Below, piece after piece: positions 53,487 to 64,000 of a DNA stretch of 64,000 nucleotides (within the stretch, counting starts at the first letter, position 1; every line of letters begins with the position of its first letter). Source of the stretch: Siphonodentalium dalli (taxonomy: Eukaryota > Mollusca > Scaphopoda > Gadilida > Siphonodentaliidae); NCBI GenBank assembly GCA_032622095.1, contig CP136064.1, positions 186,788,209 to 186,852,208 on the forward strand, given 5' to 3'. A program made the translations under genes and the position numbers. A model generated the notes under the pieces. That model ran no database searches, was not told the origin of the DNA, and saw only the letters and a list, made by a program, of their open reading frames with translations.

Positions 53487-54090
53487 GTCCCAATGGGACT
53501 ACGGATACCCCCCTGTTTTTAAAATACTAAGATGTTTCACATGTCAGTAAACATTTAGTTAAAATAATAAAATAACAGTTCCCATTGCAGGTGTACAACC
53601 ATAACCCTAATCTTAAACCTATTGACAGAAAAATGTAGGAATAAAAGCTTGGACAAAATTATGCATGTTGCGAAAAGAAAAAAATTCTAAGTCGAAATAG
53701 GGGAATAACTCCACAAAAAAAATGTCGGACAGACGTCATAATCACAGGTTCCCATGGTACTAAATATCTGTGCCACGTTTAAAAAAAATTGACCTAAAAA
53801 TGTAGGAATAAAAGCTCGGACAAAAGTATACATGTTGCGAAAAATTTCTAAGGCAAAACTTTTCTAAGTCGAAAAGGGGGATAACTCCACCAAAAAAGGT
53901 CCGACAGACGTCATAATCGCAAGTGCACAGGTTCCCATGGTGTTTGATGTCTGTGCCAAGTTTCAAGGAAATTGATCAAAAAACGACTGAGAAAAACTCC
54001 GGACAAATTTGTGTCCACAGACGGACGGACGGACAAGCTGACTCCAGTATACCCCCCTAACTTCGTTGCGGGGGGGGGGGGGGGGGTATA
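53487..54090 (+). mobile_element. P3 element copy b, complete with hairpins at both ends
   Basis: The left hairpin gtcccaatgggac is at 53487-53499. Core units of 167 bp follow (aaatgtagga at 53631 and 53798), then the acggacggacgg microsatellite (about 54020-54034), then cagtatacccccc with the terminal hairpin closing at ggggggtata (54048-54090). The hairpin's right arm has expanded to a run of 17 G. The same gtccca(a/g)tgggac start occurs alone at 58428. Confidence 0.8.
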
Positions 54091-54419
54091 ATTATGTTGT
54101 CTTTGTGAGTGCAGCCAGAAAAAGACTTAACTTTGATATCAAAATCATACCTGTATGAGATCAATTAAAACATGACGCCATAAATGCAAAATATACAACT
54201 GTAATGTTCCCTCATTTACAATAAATAAAAACAGTATTCTCATCAGAGATGCAAGGTCAATTTACAGTAGCTGCACGAAACATGGGCTTGGATTGAAAAT
54301 TCTATAATCTTAACTGGCAACCGAATATCAACAAAATCAGTTGATATTTGTTCATTTTATTGTGCTAACATGATCAAAATTCATGAAAATGAACTATTTA
54401 AGGCCACTATTAAACTCTG

Positions 54420-54640
54420 CCCACAATACGCAAACCTGGCCAGTTTTCAAACTTGACCAAAAGACATTGTTGAGCATGTCCCATATACCGAATATCAATA
54501 AAATTAGTTATCACGGTAACTCGATCATAATTAACGAAAATTAAGGCTCATACCTCTGCCCACAATGTGGACCTGGCCGGTTTTCACTTGATCAAGACAT
54601 TGTTGATAATTGTTCAAGTTATCATGCTAACACTATTTGA
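54420..54640 (+). repeat. Two diverged tandem units of about 136 bp
   Basis: cctggccagttttcaaactt at about 54437 recurs as cctggccggttttcacttga at about 54573, both preceded by ctctgcccacaat and followed by agacattgttga. Confidence 0.55.
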
Positions 54641-54799
54641 AGATGCCCGTCTGGCGCCTGCCCGTAAACCGACCTCGCCAAACTATAGGTTTGAAATGAA
54701 AGGTAATAAACTATTTGCAGCGATAAAGAATATATGGAAAGAATTAAAGCAGAATGAAACCAATATATGAATTAGACGGGAGGGGATTTATAATGTTTA

Positions 54800-55229
54800 T
54801 CTTGTGGGTGGCATAAGAATACGTTTTAACAGGAGCCAAAGGAATGGTGAACTGTGACTGTGTGTTAGGAATTAGTGACAGCCATACAGGTCGGAAATCA
54901 ATGATTGTGTGGTAAAGACCCATGCAGTCTGATGCAGATGGTGTCATAATGGCATATCACCGAAATACATACGGACATGTGCAGATGCCAAAACGAGACC
55001 TGGTAAGTCACGTTTGGCGGTTATCAGAAATGATTCTCGGCATAAAAGACAATGAAAATTATTGACAGTGTGTCTTGTGTTAGTTGGCATGCGGATACAT
55101 CAGTATGCATGTACTTATTCCTAATTCAGTTATCACGTTTTATGCATGAACAAAGACATAGTTATTATACTGTTCCAATCAAACGTGAAGACACATGCCA
55201 GTGAATTCCAGCTCGTACCAGTCATAACC
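54800..55229. other. Non-coding stretch
   Basis: No gene or repeat was recognised. Confidence 0.35.
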
Positions 55230-55389
55230 ATATATGGAATTTGAGGTGGAGAAAATATATAGATGTCAACAATCGATATCTAATAGCTCTAAGTGGGTTC
55301 CTTGACTCACATCAAATATTTTCCACCAGCCCCCCCCCCACAGCAGAAGAAAATAGTAATTTGGTGGTGTTAAATTGGACAGGGCATCT
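55230..55389. mobile_element. MITE-B fragment (right end)
   Basis: atcgatatctaatagctcta, then gtgggttccttgactcacat and taaattggacagggcatctt before TTAA (55390-55393), match the distal part of the family at 43250-43375. Confidence 0.6.
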
Positions 55390-55616
55390 TTAATCATTTC
55401 AAAAACTCACTGAATTTTCTGAATTTTTCTTTGAAATTTTAATTTGATCATTAAGAATAAATACTTATGTTCCCAGGCAATAATGATATATGAAAAATAA
55501 ATGAGGGAGGGAAATTTTTTCATTTTCATTTTTTTCCCCCAAGAATTCTAGAAATGTATGGACCATTTTATAGAATAAAATCATGATATTTCTAAACAGT
55601 CTGAAAATCGATTTAA

Positions 55617-55873
55617 CCCTTTCATGACAGGAGCTGCACTTGTGCAGCATTAAAGACCCTGTGTAAGTGCATTCTCTTACATATGCGAGTCTTGCATAGA
55701 GAGGCTCGCATATGTAAGAGAATGCACTGGCTTACAAAGTGAAGGTAAATATTGTTAGGCCAATGCATTCTATTTTATATCGGAGGATCCCTATGGGAGA
55801 CTCACATATGTAAGAGAATGCATTGGCACAGGGTTTTTGCTAAATATCAGGAAGCTCCAGTCATGGAAGCGTT
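55617..55873. mobile_element. MITE-D: hairpin element with ccctttcatgacaggagct end
   Basis: TTAA precedes ccctttcatgacaggagct; the other end has aggaagctccagtcatggaa. Internally the words tctcttacatatgcgag and ctcgcatatgtaagaga form hairpins, and one segment is duplicated. It lacks an intact right TTAA. Confidence 0.65.
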
Positions 55874-56136
55874 TCCATCCAGTGCCTTTACCAGAATATC
55901 TGGAAAGAAAGCTTCCCTCAACTTCTAATTGTTGATAAATAAATTAACTTTTGAGCTCATTGTTAGATGACACATCTTTTGGGTGATGAGGGAGGATGAA
56001 GATACTACATTTTATTCAACTGGCTGACTGATTGGCCATAGATATGATGATGTTGATGCAAATAGCGGAAGCTCAATCAAACATAAAATAATGTGATATG
56101 TAAGAAGAAAATCATTTTAAAGAATTCCTTACTTAA

Positions 56137-56277
56137 CCGTTTCATGGCGGGAGCTGTGCTGGTGCAGCATTAAAGACCCTGTGCCAGTGCATTCTCTTAC
56201 ATATGCTCGCATATATAAGAGAATGTACTGGCACAGGATTTTCACAAAATTTCAGGAAGCTCCAGTCATGGAAGGGT
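56137..56277. mobile_element. MITE-D second copy
   Basis: A 141-bp hairpin flanked by TTAA on both sides (56133-56136 and 56278-56281), with the same arms as the copy at 55617 (ttcatggcgggagct and agctccagtcatggaaggg) and central tcttacatatgctcgcatat. Confidence 0.75.
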
Positions 56278-56927
56278 TTAAATACTTATTGACAAGTAGT
56301 ACCCTAAGGAAATGTTCAGAAAATAAGTTCACCAAACAACCATATTATATTATTCACAGCACTGCATATGGTGTGCATGCAGCTTTGATAAATTAGAACA
56401 CATAGGTTGTGGGCAAGCACCAAATGAAAGGCGCTATTTCCATAATATGCCAGCAACATAGCCACCATATTAGATAGATGCTCTAACTTGGCATTGATGT
56501 TGCCTGTGAATTCTTTAAATTGCGCAGTTTGTAAGCGAATGGTGGAGTGTTTTCGTTGTTTGCATTGACATAGAATGATAAAGACATAAGAAGGGGCATT
56601 CAATATAAAGTTAGTAGATGTAATTCTATTGTGTTCAATTATGGTTATGGGATGAATTTCTGATAAAGAAATAATTCAAGTCATTCAGATATTATGAGAT
56701 TTTACACAATAGGTAACAGGTGACGTGCAAGCTAATTTCAAGGAAGTCCACATAATTTACAGAAGATGCATAAATCACAATTGCCACATGAATCACAAGA
56801 TTTACATAAATCATTCGCATTGGATGCATCTGGAAAAACCTTTACACAAAACAATCACTCACCGCTTCAGACACATGATATGGAATATATTCTGCAGCCT
56901 GTCTCAACATTATAGCGCAGTTCACAT

Positions 56928-57141
56928 AAGGTAATGCCCTAAATAATCGACTCCTTAATCACAGCAGAATTATGTGTAATTTTTCAGGATTTAGTTGGAA
57001 ATATGGCTTGTTGCCATTCATCGGAAAGCTCTCATTGAGAGCTTTCCGATGAATGGCAACAAGCCATATTTCCAACTAAATCCTGAAAAATTACCCATAA
57101 TTCTGCTGTGGTTAAGGAGTTGATTATTTATGGCATTACTG
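56928..57141. mobile_element. Pogo-like palindromic MITE
   Basis: Same family, about 214 bp. The left terminus is slightly decayed (aaggtaatgc instead of cagtaatgc) and the right terminus is intact before TA. Confidence 0.8.
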
Positions 57142-57624
57142 TATACCTCCCATTTACAAATCCATCCTTTCTTAACACTTTCTTTACTAAATATTTCTTG
57201 ATAACTAGTAAATATCTGAAGTGTTCAGATAATATGTTAAAAAACAACCATGTCGTTTGTTGAACTTATTATCTGAAAATTTCCCTCCAATAAATATGAA
57301 CCCTTCTGCACTTGTATTATCTGTCGTCTGTTTATTTTTCCTGAAAACCCCTTCAGATGAACAATAGATCATTCCAATGCATACTTTTGTATACTTTCTG
57401 CAATTTCCGAGTGTTAATTTTCAGCATCAAAAACAAAAAGTTTATTTTCCCTGTTTTACTTCATACCTTGTGGTTTGTTTGTATTTTTGTTTAAAGATGC
57501 TCTGCCCGATTTGACACTAAAACCACTGTTTGTAAGTTTTCTATACAGATACCAGAACAAAATTATATCATATGCTGAAGTCATAGATGACACGCCACTC
57601 GCGATGTTCTGAAAGAGCTTTTAA

Positions 57625-57852
57625 CCCTTTCTATATTAATGGATTCTCCAATTCAGTATTAAAAGTATACACTGGAATGGTCTATTATTCATTTGAAGTG
57701 GAATTCAGGTAATAAAAGCATATAACAGACAGATAATACAAGAGCAGAATGATTCATATTCATTGGTGGAAAATGTTGAGAAAATAAGTTCATCATTATC
57801 TGAACATTTCCTATGTGAACTACTAGTCAATGAGTATTTAGTATAGAAATGG
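57625..57852. mobile_element. MITE-E second copy
   Basis: TTAA on both sides (57621-57624 and 57853-57856) with ccctttctatattaatg and the inverted ttagtatagaaatgg. The interior shares gaaaataagttcatcatt with the copy at 40848. A degenerate third fragment lies upstream at about 57180-57430. Confidence 0.7.
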
Positions 57853-58260
57853 TTAATAATTGTGGCCAGTACACATCATACATACTCATTTACAACCTAA
57901 ATACAACAATAACTCAGGGTTTCCGCTACCGGGGCAGTGGGTCCCTTTTAGAGTCTTTTTCCCCTAGCCCGAATTTCTCTTTGATGCGAAACACAGATTA
58001 ATGCCTTTTATCTCCCACTAAATAAAACAAATAGTGGATGATAAGTGAAAATAATTTGTATATATTTGCCAATGTTGACCAATATTGGATCATTTTATGG
58101 AAAATAATACCTTTCAAGTAGACACACATCAATAGCTATTATCTTATACACAGTTTATGAGATTCCTTAAATTAATCTACTTATATTACAGTGTATGTTC
58201 AGAATTTGGGCTTAACGTATGGGCTGATTTACAAATATTATATATTTACAGTTGGTTTCT

Positions 58261-58287
58261 TGAACTGATATACCCCCCCCCCCCCCA
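58261..58287. repeat. Poly-C tract
   Basis: A long C run follows tata, similar to the tataccccc arm of P3 terminal hairpins, in otherwise unassigned DNA. Confidence 0.6.
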
Positions 58288-58414
58288 AGCAGCTATAGAG
58301 GTCCCATTCTCCGCCCCTAGTATAGTGGAAACCCTGAATAACTAATCTACATGTATATAATATTACCAATATGATGGTACTATAACGCATTCATATACAT
58401 GATAAAGCAGTAAC

Positions 58415-58460
58415 TGGTGACGTGATTGTCCCAGTGGGACTAAATATACCCTATACAAGT
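58415..58460 (+). mobile_element. P3 left end, solo
   Basis: gtgattgtcccagtgggact (palindrome at 58428-58440) followed by aaatataccc matches the left end of P3 copy b. No matching core or right end was found nearby. Confidence 0.5.
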
Positions 58461-59102
58461 GTACTTCAACCATGTTGGCACAAATTAATGATTACAGACC
58501 ACAAATCTCAGAGTCAGAAATGGCAAGTCATGCGGCACATGTTCAAACCATGTCAAAATTGCAGGTGACTACACAGGTTTTCATGAGTTTGGTCTTCGTG
58601 AAAAGTTTAGAAAAACTAACGATAAATTACAGAATAGAAATATGGACAAAAACAATTTCCTGAGTAAAAGTATTTTAACAAAATTATCAAAAAGGTTTTA
58701 ATTAATCGTATGGATATTGAAATTGATGATTGGATGTCAATGTAAGGTAGTTTGCAATGATAATTAAAATTATGCTTAACCTTTTCCCCCCAATAACACA
58801 GCTGAAGAACATGGCTATTTTCAGCTGCAGATTAACCAAGAAACTGGTCAGCTTTGCTTGTAAAGTATAGAAATGCATGGTAAATACATGTGCATGCATG
58901 CATTCACATTGGATTCATATTTTCCTTGCAATAACATGCATGAAGGTCATATTAATATATTTAGATACATTTAATACCGCTTCCCATAGCATTCGATAGC
59001 CACACCCACTCATTCAATGTGTTTATAAATGTATAACCACATTGTAGTTATTTTCTAGCCACTCCATAGATTCCATTTGAAGTTGAATAAAAGGTCAGCC
59101 GA

Positions 59103-59771
59103 CCACATTGTCCCCCGACAACGTGGCAAGTCGATGCCGCTTTGTTAAAGAAATTAAAAAAATGTTGAAATGCTCTTAGTCGAAAAGGGTTAATAACTCC
59201 GTAAAAAAATAATTTGTCTGTCATCTATATACATGTTGCACATCTCCAATATGTGAGTAACAATACTCTGAAGTTTAAAATATCTACGATCAAAACTGTA
59301 CGAGGAGTTGATTACACCATGAAGGTACCCTCATACAGAAAATTATAAAAAATGTTGAAATTTTCTAAGTAAAAAAATAATATATTTTTCCGTCATCTAT
59401 ATACATGTTGCACATTTTCAATATATGGGCAACAATATTCTTAAGTTTCAAATATCTAGGATTAAAACTGTAGGAGGAGTTGATTACACCATGAAGATAC
59501 CATCATACTGAAAATTATAAAAAATGTTGAAATTTTCTAAGTCGAAAAGGGTTAATAATAACTCAGTCAAAAAATTATTTTTCTGTCATCTATATACATG
59601 TTGCACACATCTTCAATATATGGGCAACAATATTCTGAAGTTTCAAATCTCTGGGATGAAATCTGTAGGAGGAGATGATTACACCATGAAGGTACTCAAA
59701 AGTGAGACGGACGAATGGACGGACGGACAGAGCCCATTTCTATTGTCCCCCTCAGAACGTCGGGCGACAAT
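59103..59771 (+). mobile_element. P4 element, complete with hairpins at both ends
   Basis: The left hairpin ccacattgtc ... gacaacgtgg is at 59103-59126. Three core units follow (tatatacatgttgcaca landmark; atctatat at 59223, 59395 and 59588), then the acggacggacag microsatellite (about 59706-59730) and the right hairpin attgtc ... gacaat (59742-59771). There is no coding frame of note; the longest frame spans the last core unit and microsatellite. Confidence 0.75.
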
Positions 59772-60278
59772 AAATAATGAGAAAGATATAAACAATCCTA
59801 AATCGTAATGTATTCAGGGTGCTGAAATTTTCTCGCAGTCAAAATCCCACAACTACATTAAAAGCGCTGTTTATTTCTTAAATATAATCTGGAACACTAA
59901 ATTTATCATACTTAATGTGCGATTAAAAATGAACAAAGCAAAAATTACATTCACAAAATTAAGAGCGACAATTATGTAGCCCCAAGTCAATGAATTTCTT
60001 TTAAATAATAACCGCTCTCATGAATGTTTGTGTTGTGATATTTGGCATATACATGTACCGGATTTAGTGTCTTATACTGAAAATGGAATTGAAATAAATA
60101 TTTTATATATAGACTTTCTCAAAATCAATAGAATTTTCACTATAAAATAATAAATATAGACAATTTCCACTAGCTTCATTTTGAAAAAAAATCTCTGGAG
60201 AAACAAACTATTTTTAAATTGACTAATGATATGACTTGTGTTCAAAGAGTTAATACTTTCATTAAGCATAATGAGGTA

Positions 60279-60491
60279 CACTAATGCCCTAATTAATTGA
60301 CTCCTTAACCACAGCAGAATTATGGGTAATTTTTCAGGATTTAGTCGGAAATATGGCTTGTTGCCATTCATTGGAAAGCTCTCACTGAGAGCTTTCCGAT
60401 GAATGGCAACAAGCCATATTTACGACTAAATTCTGGAAAAATACCCATAATTCTGCTGTGGTTAAGGAGTCGATTAATTAGGGCATTACTG
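60279..60491. mobile_element. Pogo-like palindromic MITE
   Basis: A 213-bp palindrome of the same family flanked by TA, with one changed base near the left tip (cactaatgc) and small differences between arms. Confidence 0.85.
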
Positions 60492-60552
60492 TATAATAGA
60501 CATTGCCCTCATGCATCAAAGCAATGTTATAATAACATAGGTAAAACAAGTA

Positions 60553-61016
60553 TGGGAGGTCGTTTTCACATTTATTAAATAATTGGACTTAAGTGCAATT
60601 CAATTGTACTTGAGTGCAATTCCATTACTTACATCTTAAGCAGATTACTTACATCTTTACCTAATTGTGCAATTGAAGTGCGCTAAATACAATTATTTAA
60701 TAAATAGCCATAAGTTTTCATCCCTCAAAGATCAAAAGAGGTTCATAATGCAGGCTATTCTATAAGAATTAAGGGGTTTCTGTTTTTGATGATGAAGTGC
60801 AATTGAAATTACAAAGTTTTTAGTTGCGCTAAAGCACAATTGCTGCCCACATAATGTTAAATAAATTGTGCTTAAGTGAAATTCTATGGTGCTTAAGCAC
60901 AATTGAATTGTGCTTAAACGTTCAACTAATTGTGCTTAAGCGCAATTAATTGCACTTAAGCACAATTCAATTGCGCTCAAGTCCAATTATTTAATAAATG
61001 TGAATATGGCCTCCCA
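60553..61016. mobile_element. TA-flanked inverted-repeat element rich in cttaagcgcaatt words
   Basis: The ends tgggaggtcgttttcaca and the inverted tgggaggccatattcaca are each next to TA. Arms continue tttattaaataattggactt. The inner part is built of many copies of (g/c)(c/t)acttaagcacaatt and their complements. It is the smaller relative of the element at 36876-38897. Confidence 0.8.
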
Positions 61017-61246
61017 TAAACAAGCACCATATCACTAGCGTGAGAGTCTGGAATTGTCTAAAGATGATTTGTTGATTCAGGGGTACAAGGTCATAATTTA
61101 GAGTATGAGAGACCAGTAGACAGGAGCTTCCGTTACTAGAAAACCATTTTCCCCCCAATTTTTTCATGAACTGGGACAGGAAATCTTAATATTTTAGAAC
61201 GTAACATTGTTTCAGCAGTGATATGTTTGTTTTTCAATGGAACATA

Positions 61247-61507
61247 CAGTAATGCTCTAAATAATCGACTCCTTAACCACAGCAGAATTATGGGTAACTT
61301 TTCAGCATTTAGTCGGAAATATGGCTTGTTGCCATTCATCGGAAAGCTCTCGGTGAGCTCTCGGAAATATGGCTTTTTGCCATTCATCGGAAAGCTCTTG
61401 GTGAGAGCTTTCTGATGAATGGCAACAAGCCATATTTCCGACTAAATCCTGAAAAGTTACCCATAATTCTGCTGTGGTTAACGAGTCGATTATTTAGGGC
61501 ATTACTG
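61247..61507. mobile_element. Pogo-like palindromic MITE, enlarged copy
   Basis: Same family with TA on both sides; a partial duplication of the centre (aatatggctt(t/g)ttgccattc) increases its length to 261 bp, similar to the event in the copy at 51505. Confidence 0.85.
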
Positions 61508-61519
61508 TATATCTTAAAA

Positions 61520-62190
61520 CACTTTTAAATGAAATATGTGTACAAATACCTGGGCTTGTATTCACCTACTGGGCTTATTTAACAAACCGGGTAGTTAATT
61601 TGGTATCGGCTGAACACACAAGGTACCTTCACTGCTGGTTTTTATGACACATGCAGCCATCGATATGATTGACCCAATCTATCAGATTTGCCATGTGTCA
61701 ATAGACACCGCTCACGACCAAATCGCAAACATCCACCGTTAACAATTCCCATGCTTCTTACACATAGCGGTATATATATATATTTAGAGAGAATCAAACT
61801 GAATCTTTCTTGGGAATGAGTTTTGAAGATATAAATTCCTTTCACCAGTGGTGTATTTTGTCGTACGACCTTTCCCAGTTTCTTGTGATTGAAATGAACC
61901 AAAGATGTACTGCCATCCACATGTTTTTATGTAACTGGCAATCAACAATTTTATTGTCAAATCCCCTTGATTGGATAATTCTATACAGCGGTGATGTCTA
62001 TCTTGCTTCGAGTTGACCCTCGCAAGGTATAAACTACCTGGATGATCTCAGAAGTTTCTCTTGCATTGTTTTCAGGAAAAATAATACAAATTTGCCTTCA
62101 AATCTAGTTTCACGGAAATGATATTGTTGGAAGAGGCAGTGGAGCATGTATAAACTTAGAGATCAGAGGAAAACAAGATAAAGCTGATAA
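61520..62190. other. Non-coding stretch
   Basis: No gene, RNA or repeat that I can name. Short frames here look non-coding. Confidence 0.35.
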
Positions 62191-62259
62191 AATCTCAATT
62201 AACCCTTTGATTAATCGAAAGGATTCAGTTTTAAAGGTAGACATTGGATTGGTGCATTC

Positions 62260-62949
62260 TTCATTTGCAGGTGTGTTTCAAACATTTCACCAATAAATGT
62301 GGGCTGCAGGGTGTGCCAATGGAAATAATTAAGACTCCCATCTAGAGGTAACCCCAAAGATCCATATGAAGTTTGCTGATGGTCAGATGAGGGATGTGAC
62401 CCCAAATATTTACTAATGCAAAGAGTAAAATCCAAGATGGCTGCCAGCAGCCATGTTTTTAAAAGAAAATGGAAATAATTGATGGCTCTCATCTAGAGGT
62501 CACACCGATAATACATATGAAGTTTGGTGATGAGTGATATGGTCTGTAGGGTGTACCAAAGGATTTAGTCATGCAAAGAGTAAAATCAAAGATGGCTGTT
62601 GGCGGCCATGTTTTTTCTCGAAAATCGTTCAAATTCGAAAGTTCCCATCTTTAGGTGATCCTGTAAATTTTCAAAACATTTCTCCAATAAATGCGGGCTG
62701 CAGGGTTTGGATTCAAATCTGAAATCCAAAATGGCTGCTGGTGGCCATGTTTTTTAACGAATTTCTGAAAAAAATTATGGCTCCGATCTAGATGTCACCC
62801 GAAGATCCATATAAAGTTTGGTGATGATTGGATGAGGAATGCGGTCTGTAGGGTGAGCCAAAGTAAATTGTTGACAGACGGATGCACAGATAGATGATGG
62901 ATGCCAACCCATGCCAATAGCTCAAACTTTACAAAGTAAAGTTGAGCTA
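62260..62949 (+). mobile_element. P2-like element, inverted relative to the copy at 46.3 kb
   Basis: Three to four diverged units carry aaatccaagatggctgccag or variants and gaagtttg(c/g)tgatg. The right end has a degenerate gacagacggatgcacagata microsatellite and the terminal near-palindrome tagctcaaactttac ... gttgagcta (62918-62949), the mirror of 46315-46346. A MITE-like fragment starting ccctttgattaatcg adjoins at 62203. Confidence 0.7.
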
Positions 62950-63213
62950 AAAATATCTTGTCCTTCAATACCGGCACAAAGTGGGGGGAAAACATAAATT
63001 ATTAGGTTTGATATGTTCAACGGTGGGAATAAAAATTGCTATTTATATCTTGAAAACCAGGATATTGAATAATAGATGAAGATAAAAAAAGCAAAATCTG
63101 TAATTGCAGTAGTGATGCTATTTCAAAGGGACTTCATGTTTACCCAAAAAATAACAAAATAACAATCTTGGTTTTCATATTTCAATGAATGAAAATGTAA
63201 CACTGTTGTTGGT

Positions 63214-63219
63214 TTTATT
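63214..63219 (-). other. Candidate polyadenylation signal of the UXS1-like gene
   Basis: Minus-strand AATAAA lies about 145 nt beyond the stop codon of the exon at 63362-63463, at a reasonable distance for a 3' UTR. Confidence 0.4.
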
Positions 63220-63361
63220 TTCCTACATATTACATTTTTAGTCATTAGGAAGATCGATAATGGTATTCCCAGTTACTTAGTATTAGCTTATTTTGAACAG
63301 CCTTTGTAAATCTGGGTGTAAATGTCTAAACCAGAGACAATGTGTAAATTACAAACATGCC

Positions 63362-63463
63362 CTAAAGCTCAGGAAAGTGGTTATTTCGTTGACTGTGCTC
63401 TGATCTCACGATTTCTTTTTTGAAGTAAGCAATAGTTTTCATTATGCCTTCTTTCATAGGAAC
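63362..63463 (-). CDS. UXS1: Terminal coding exon, UDP-glucuronate decarboxylase-like
   Basis: The minus-strand acceptor ttttattcatttcAG precedes a 33-codon frame beginning VPMKEGIMKTIAYFKKE and ending NHFPEL, then TAG (63362-63364). UXS1 converts UDP-glucuronate to UDP-xylose in the Golgi/ER for glycosaminoglycan synthesis. Its C-terminal helix has the pattern VPLEEGLxKxIxYFRKE, which this exon matches closely. Only the last exon is visible; upstream exons would lie beyond 64000. Other nucleotide-sugar epimerases or dehydratases of the SDR family have a similar end, so the exact family member is uncertain. Confidence 0.6.
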   Translation of the reverse strand, partial: VPMKEGIMKTIAYFKKEIVRSEHSQRNNHFPEL

Positions 63464-63589
63464 CTGAAATGAATAAAACAGATGTGTTTAAAATCAAAGA
63501 ATAACTATCAGATGTACTGCTGGAGCGTGGCTCAATACACCCATTGTTTGCTCATAATAATTGACATTAACAATGAGAGGCCGATCACA

Positions 63590-64000
63590 ATGCCAATGGA
63601 TAACGAAATCCGATAATTAACACCTGAGTTACAAGGTGATATTTCCAATCCAAACAAGGGTCAAAATTAATGGATGAAAGCAGTAGTATGTGGGTATCAT
63701 TTCCCCCCACAAACCTGTGCTATCACCATGCCAAAGGACAACAAAAACTGATAATTAACACCAGTTACAAGTTAATATGCTCAGATGGACAGACAGATAT
63801 ACATTTCCAAGTCAAACAAGAGCCATAACTCTGATAAAAATGAATGGACGAAACCAACAGTATATGGGTATCTTTACTCCCAACCTTTGCTATCAAAATG
63901 CCAAAGGACAACAAACTCCGATAATTAACATTCTAGTTACAAGGTGATATGTTCGGACGGATGGACAAATGGACAGATCCCTCAGCTATATGCCCCGAAC
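63590..64000 (+). mobile_element. P6 element, tandem core units cut by the window edge
   Basis: Three diverged units share atgccaa(t/a)gga(t/c)aac and tccgataattaacac; atgcc is at 63590, 63728 and 63898. The last is followed by a cggacggatggacaaatgga microsatellite at about 63953-63980. The terminal hairpin expected by analogy with P3-P5 would lie at or beyond the window end. It lies upstream of the UXS1-like exon, so within that gene's intron. Confidence 0.6.

Noticed and set aside
1-64000. tRNA, rRNA or viral genes
   Set aside because: No cloverleaf with A/B boxes, no rRNA-like conserved blocks and no viral structural or envelope-like frames were recognised. The only RTs belong to non-LTR elements.

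Overview
This window looks like repeat-rich, AT-rich nuclear DNA from a marine invertebrate animal. Two candidate host genes show GT-AG introns. The rest is dominated by non-LTR retrotransposons, hairpin MITEs, and non-autonomous elements made of tandem core repeats, tetranucleotide microsatellites and terminal hairpins. That last architecture is the one I know from bivalve 'pearl' elements and Helentron-associated elements. A mollusc, or another lophotrochozoan, is my best guess, but it rests only on repeat style. There is no bacterial-type gene organisation, so most long open frames are chance frames inside repeats.

Layout. 0-6 kb: sparse AT-rich DNA, an unassigned open frame at the left edge, a 44-bp perfect palindrome and two TTAA-flanked MITEs. 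6.5-11.5 kb: a large inverted repeat whose arms flank a minisatellite with higher-order structure. 12.7-17.7 kb: an apparently intact two-ORF LINE on the minus strand. 18-20.8 kb: a MULE-like MITE with a perfect 9-bp target-site duplication (TSD), a hAT-like MITE and a hairpin. 21.4-30.9 kb: head-to-tail arrays of a GC-rich element (called P1 here) in two opposite orientations. The first array is interrupted by a 5'-truncated LINE with a perfect 15-bp TSD. 31.8-46.1 kb: a four-exon plus-strand gene whose spliced product ends in a UBZ4-type zinc finger and a terminal Trp, as in FAAP20 of the Fanconi anaemia core complex; its introns are full of mobile elements. 46.3-49.2 kb: a long tandem array (P2 element). 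49-63 kb: pogo-like palindromic MITEs, TTAA hairpin MITEs and P3/P4/P5 elements. 63.36-63.46 kb: the last coding exon of a minus-strand gene that looks like UXS1 (UDP-glucuronate decarboxylase). The right edge cuts another tandem element.

The main biological reading is a host DNA-repair gene embedded in transposon-dense DNA. The two most notable results are the FAAP20-like gene model, which stays in frame across all four exons, and the recurring design shared by several unrelated repeat families: hairpin, core tandem repeat, microsatellite, hairpin. Family names P1-P6, U and MITE-A to E are labels made for this annotation only.
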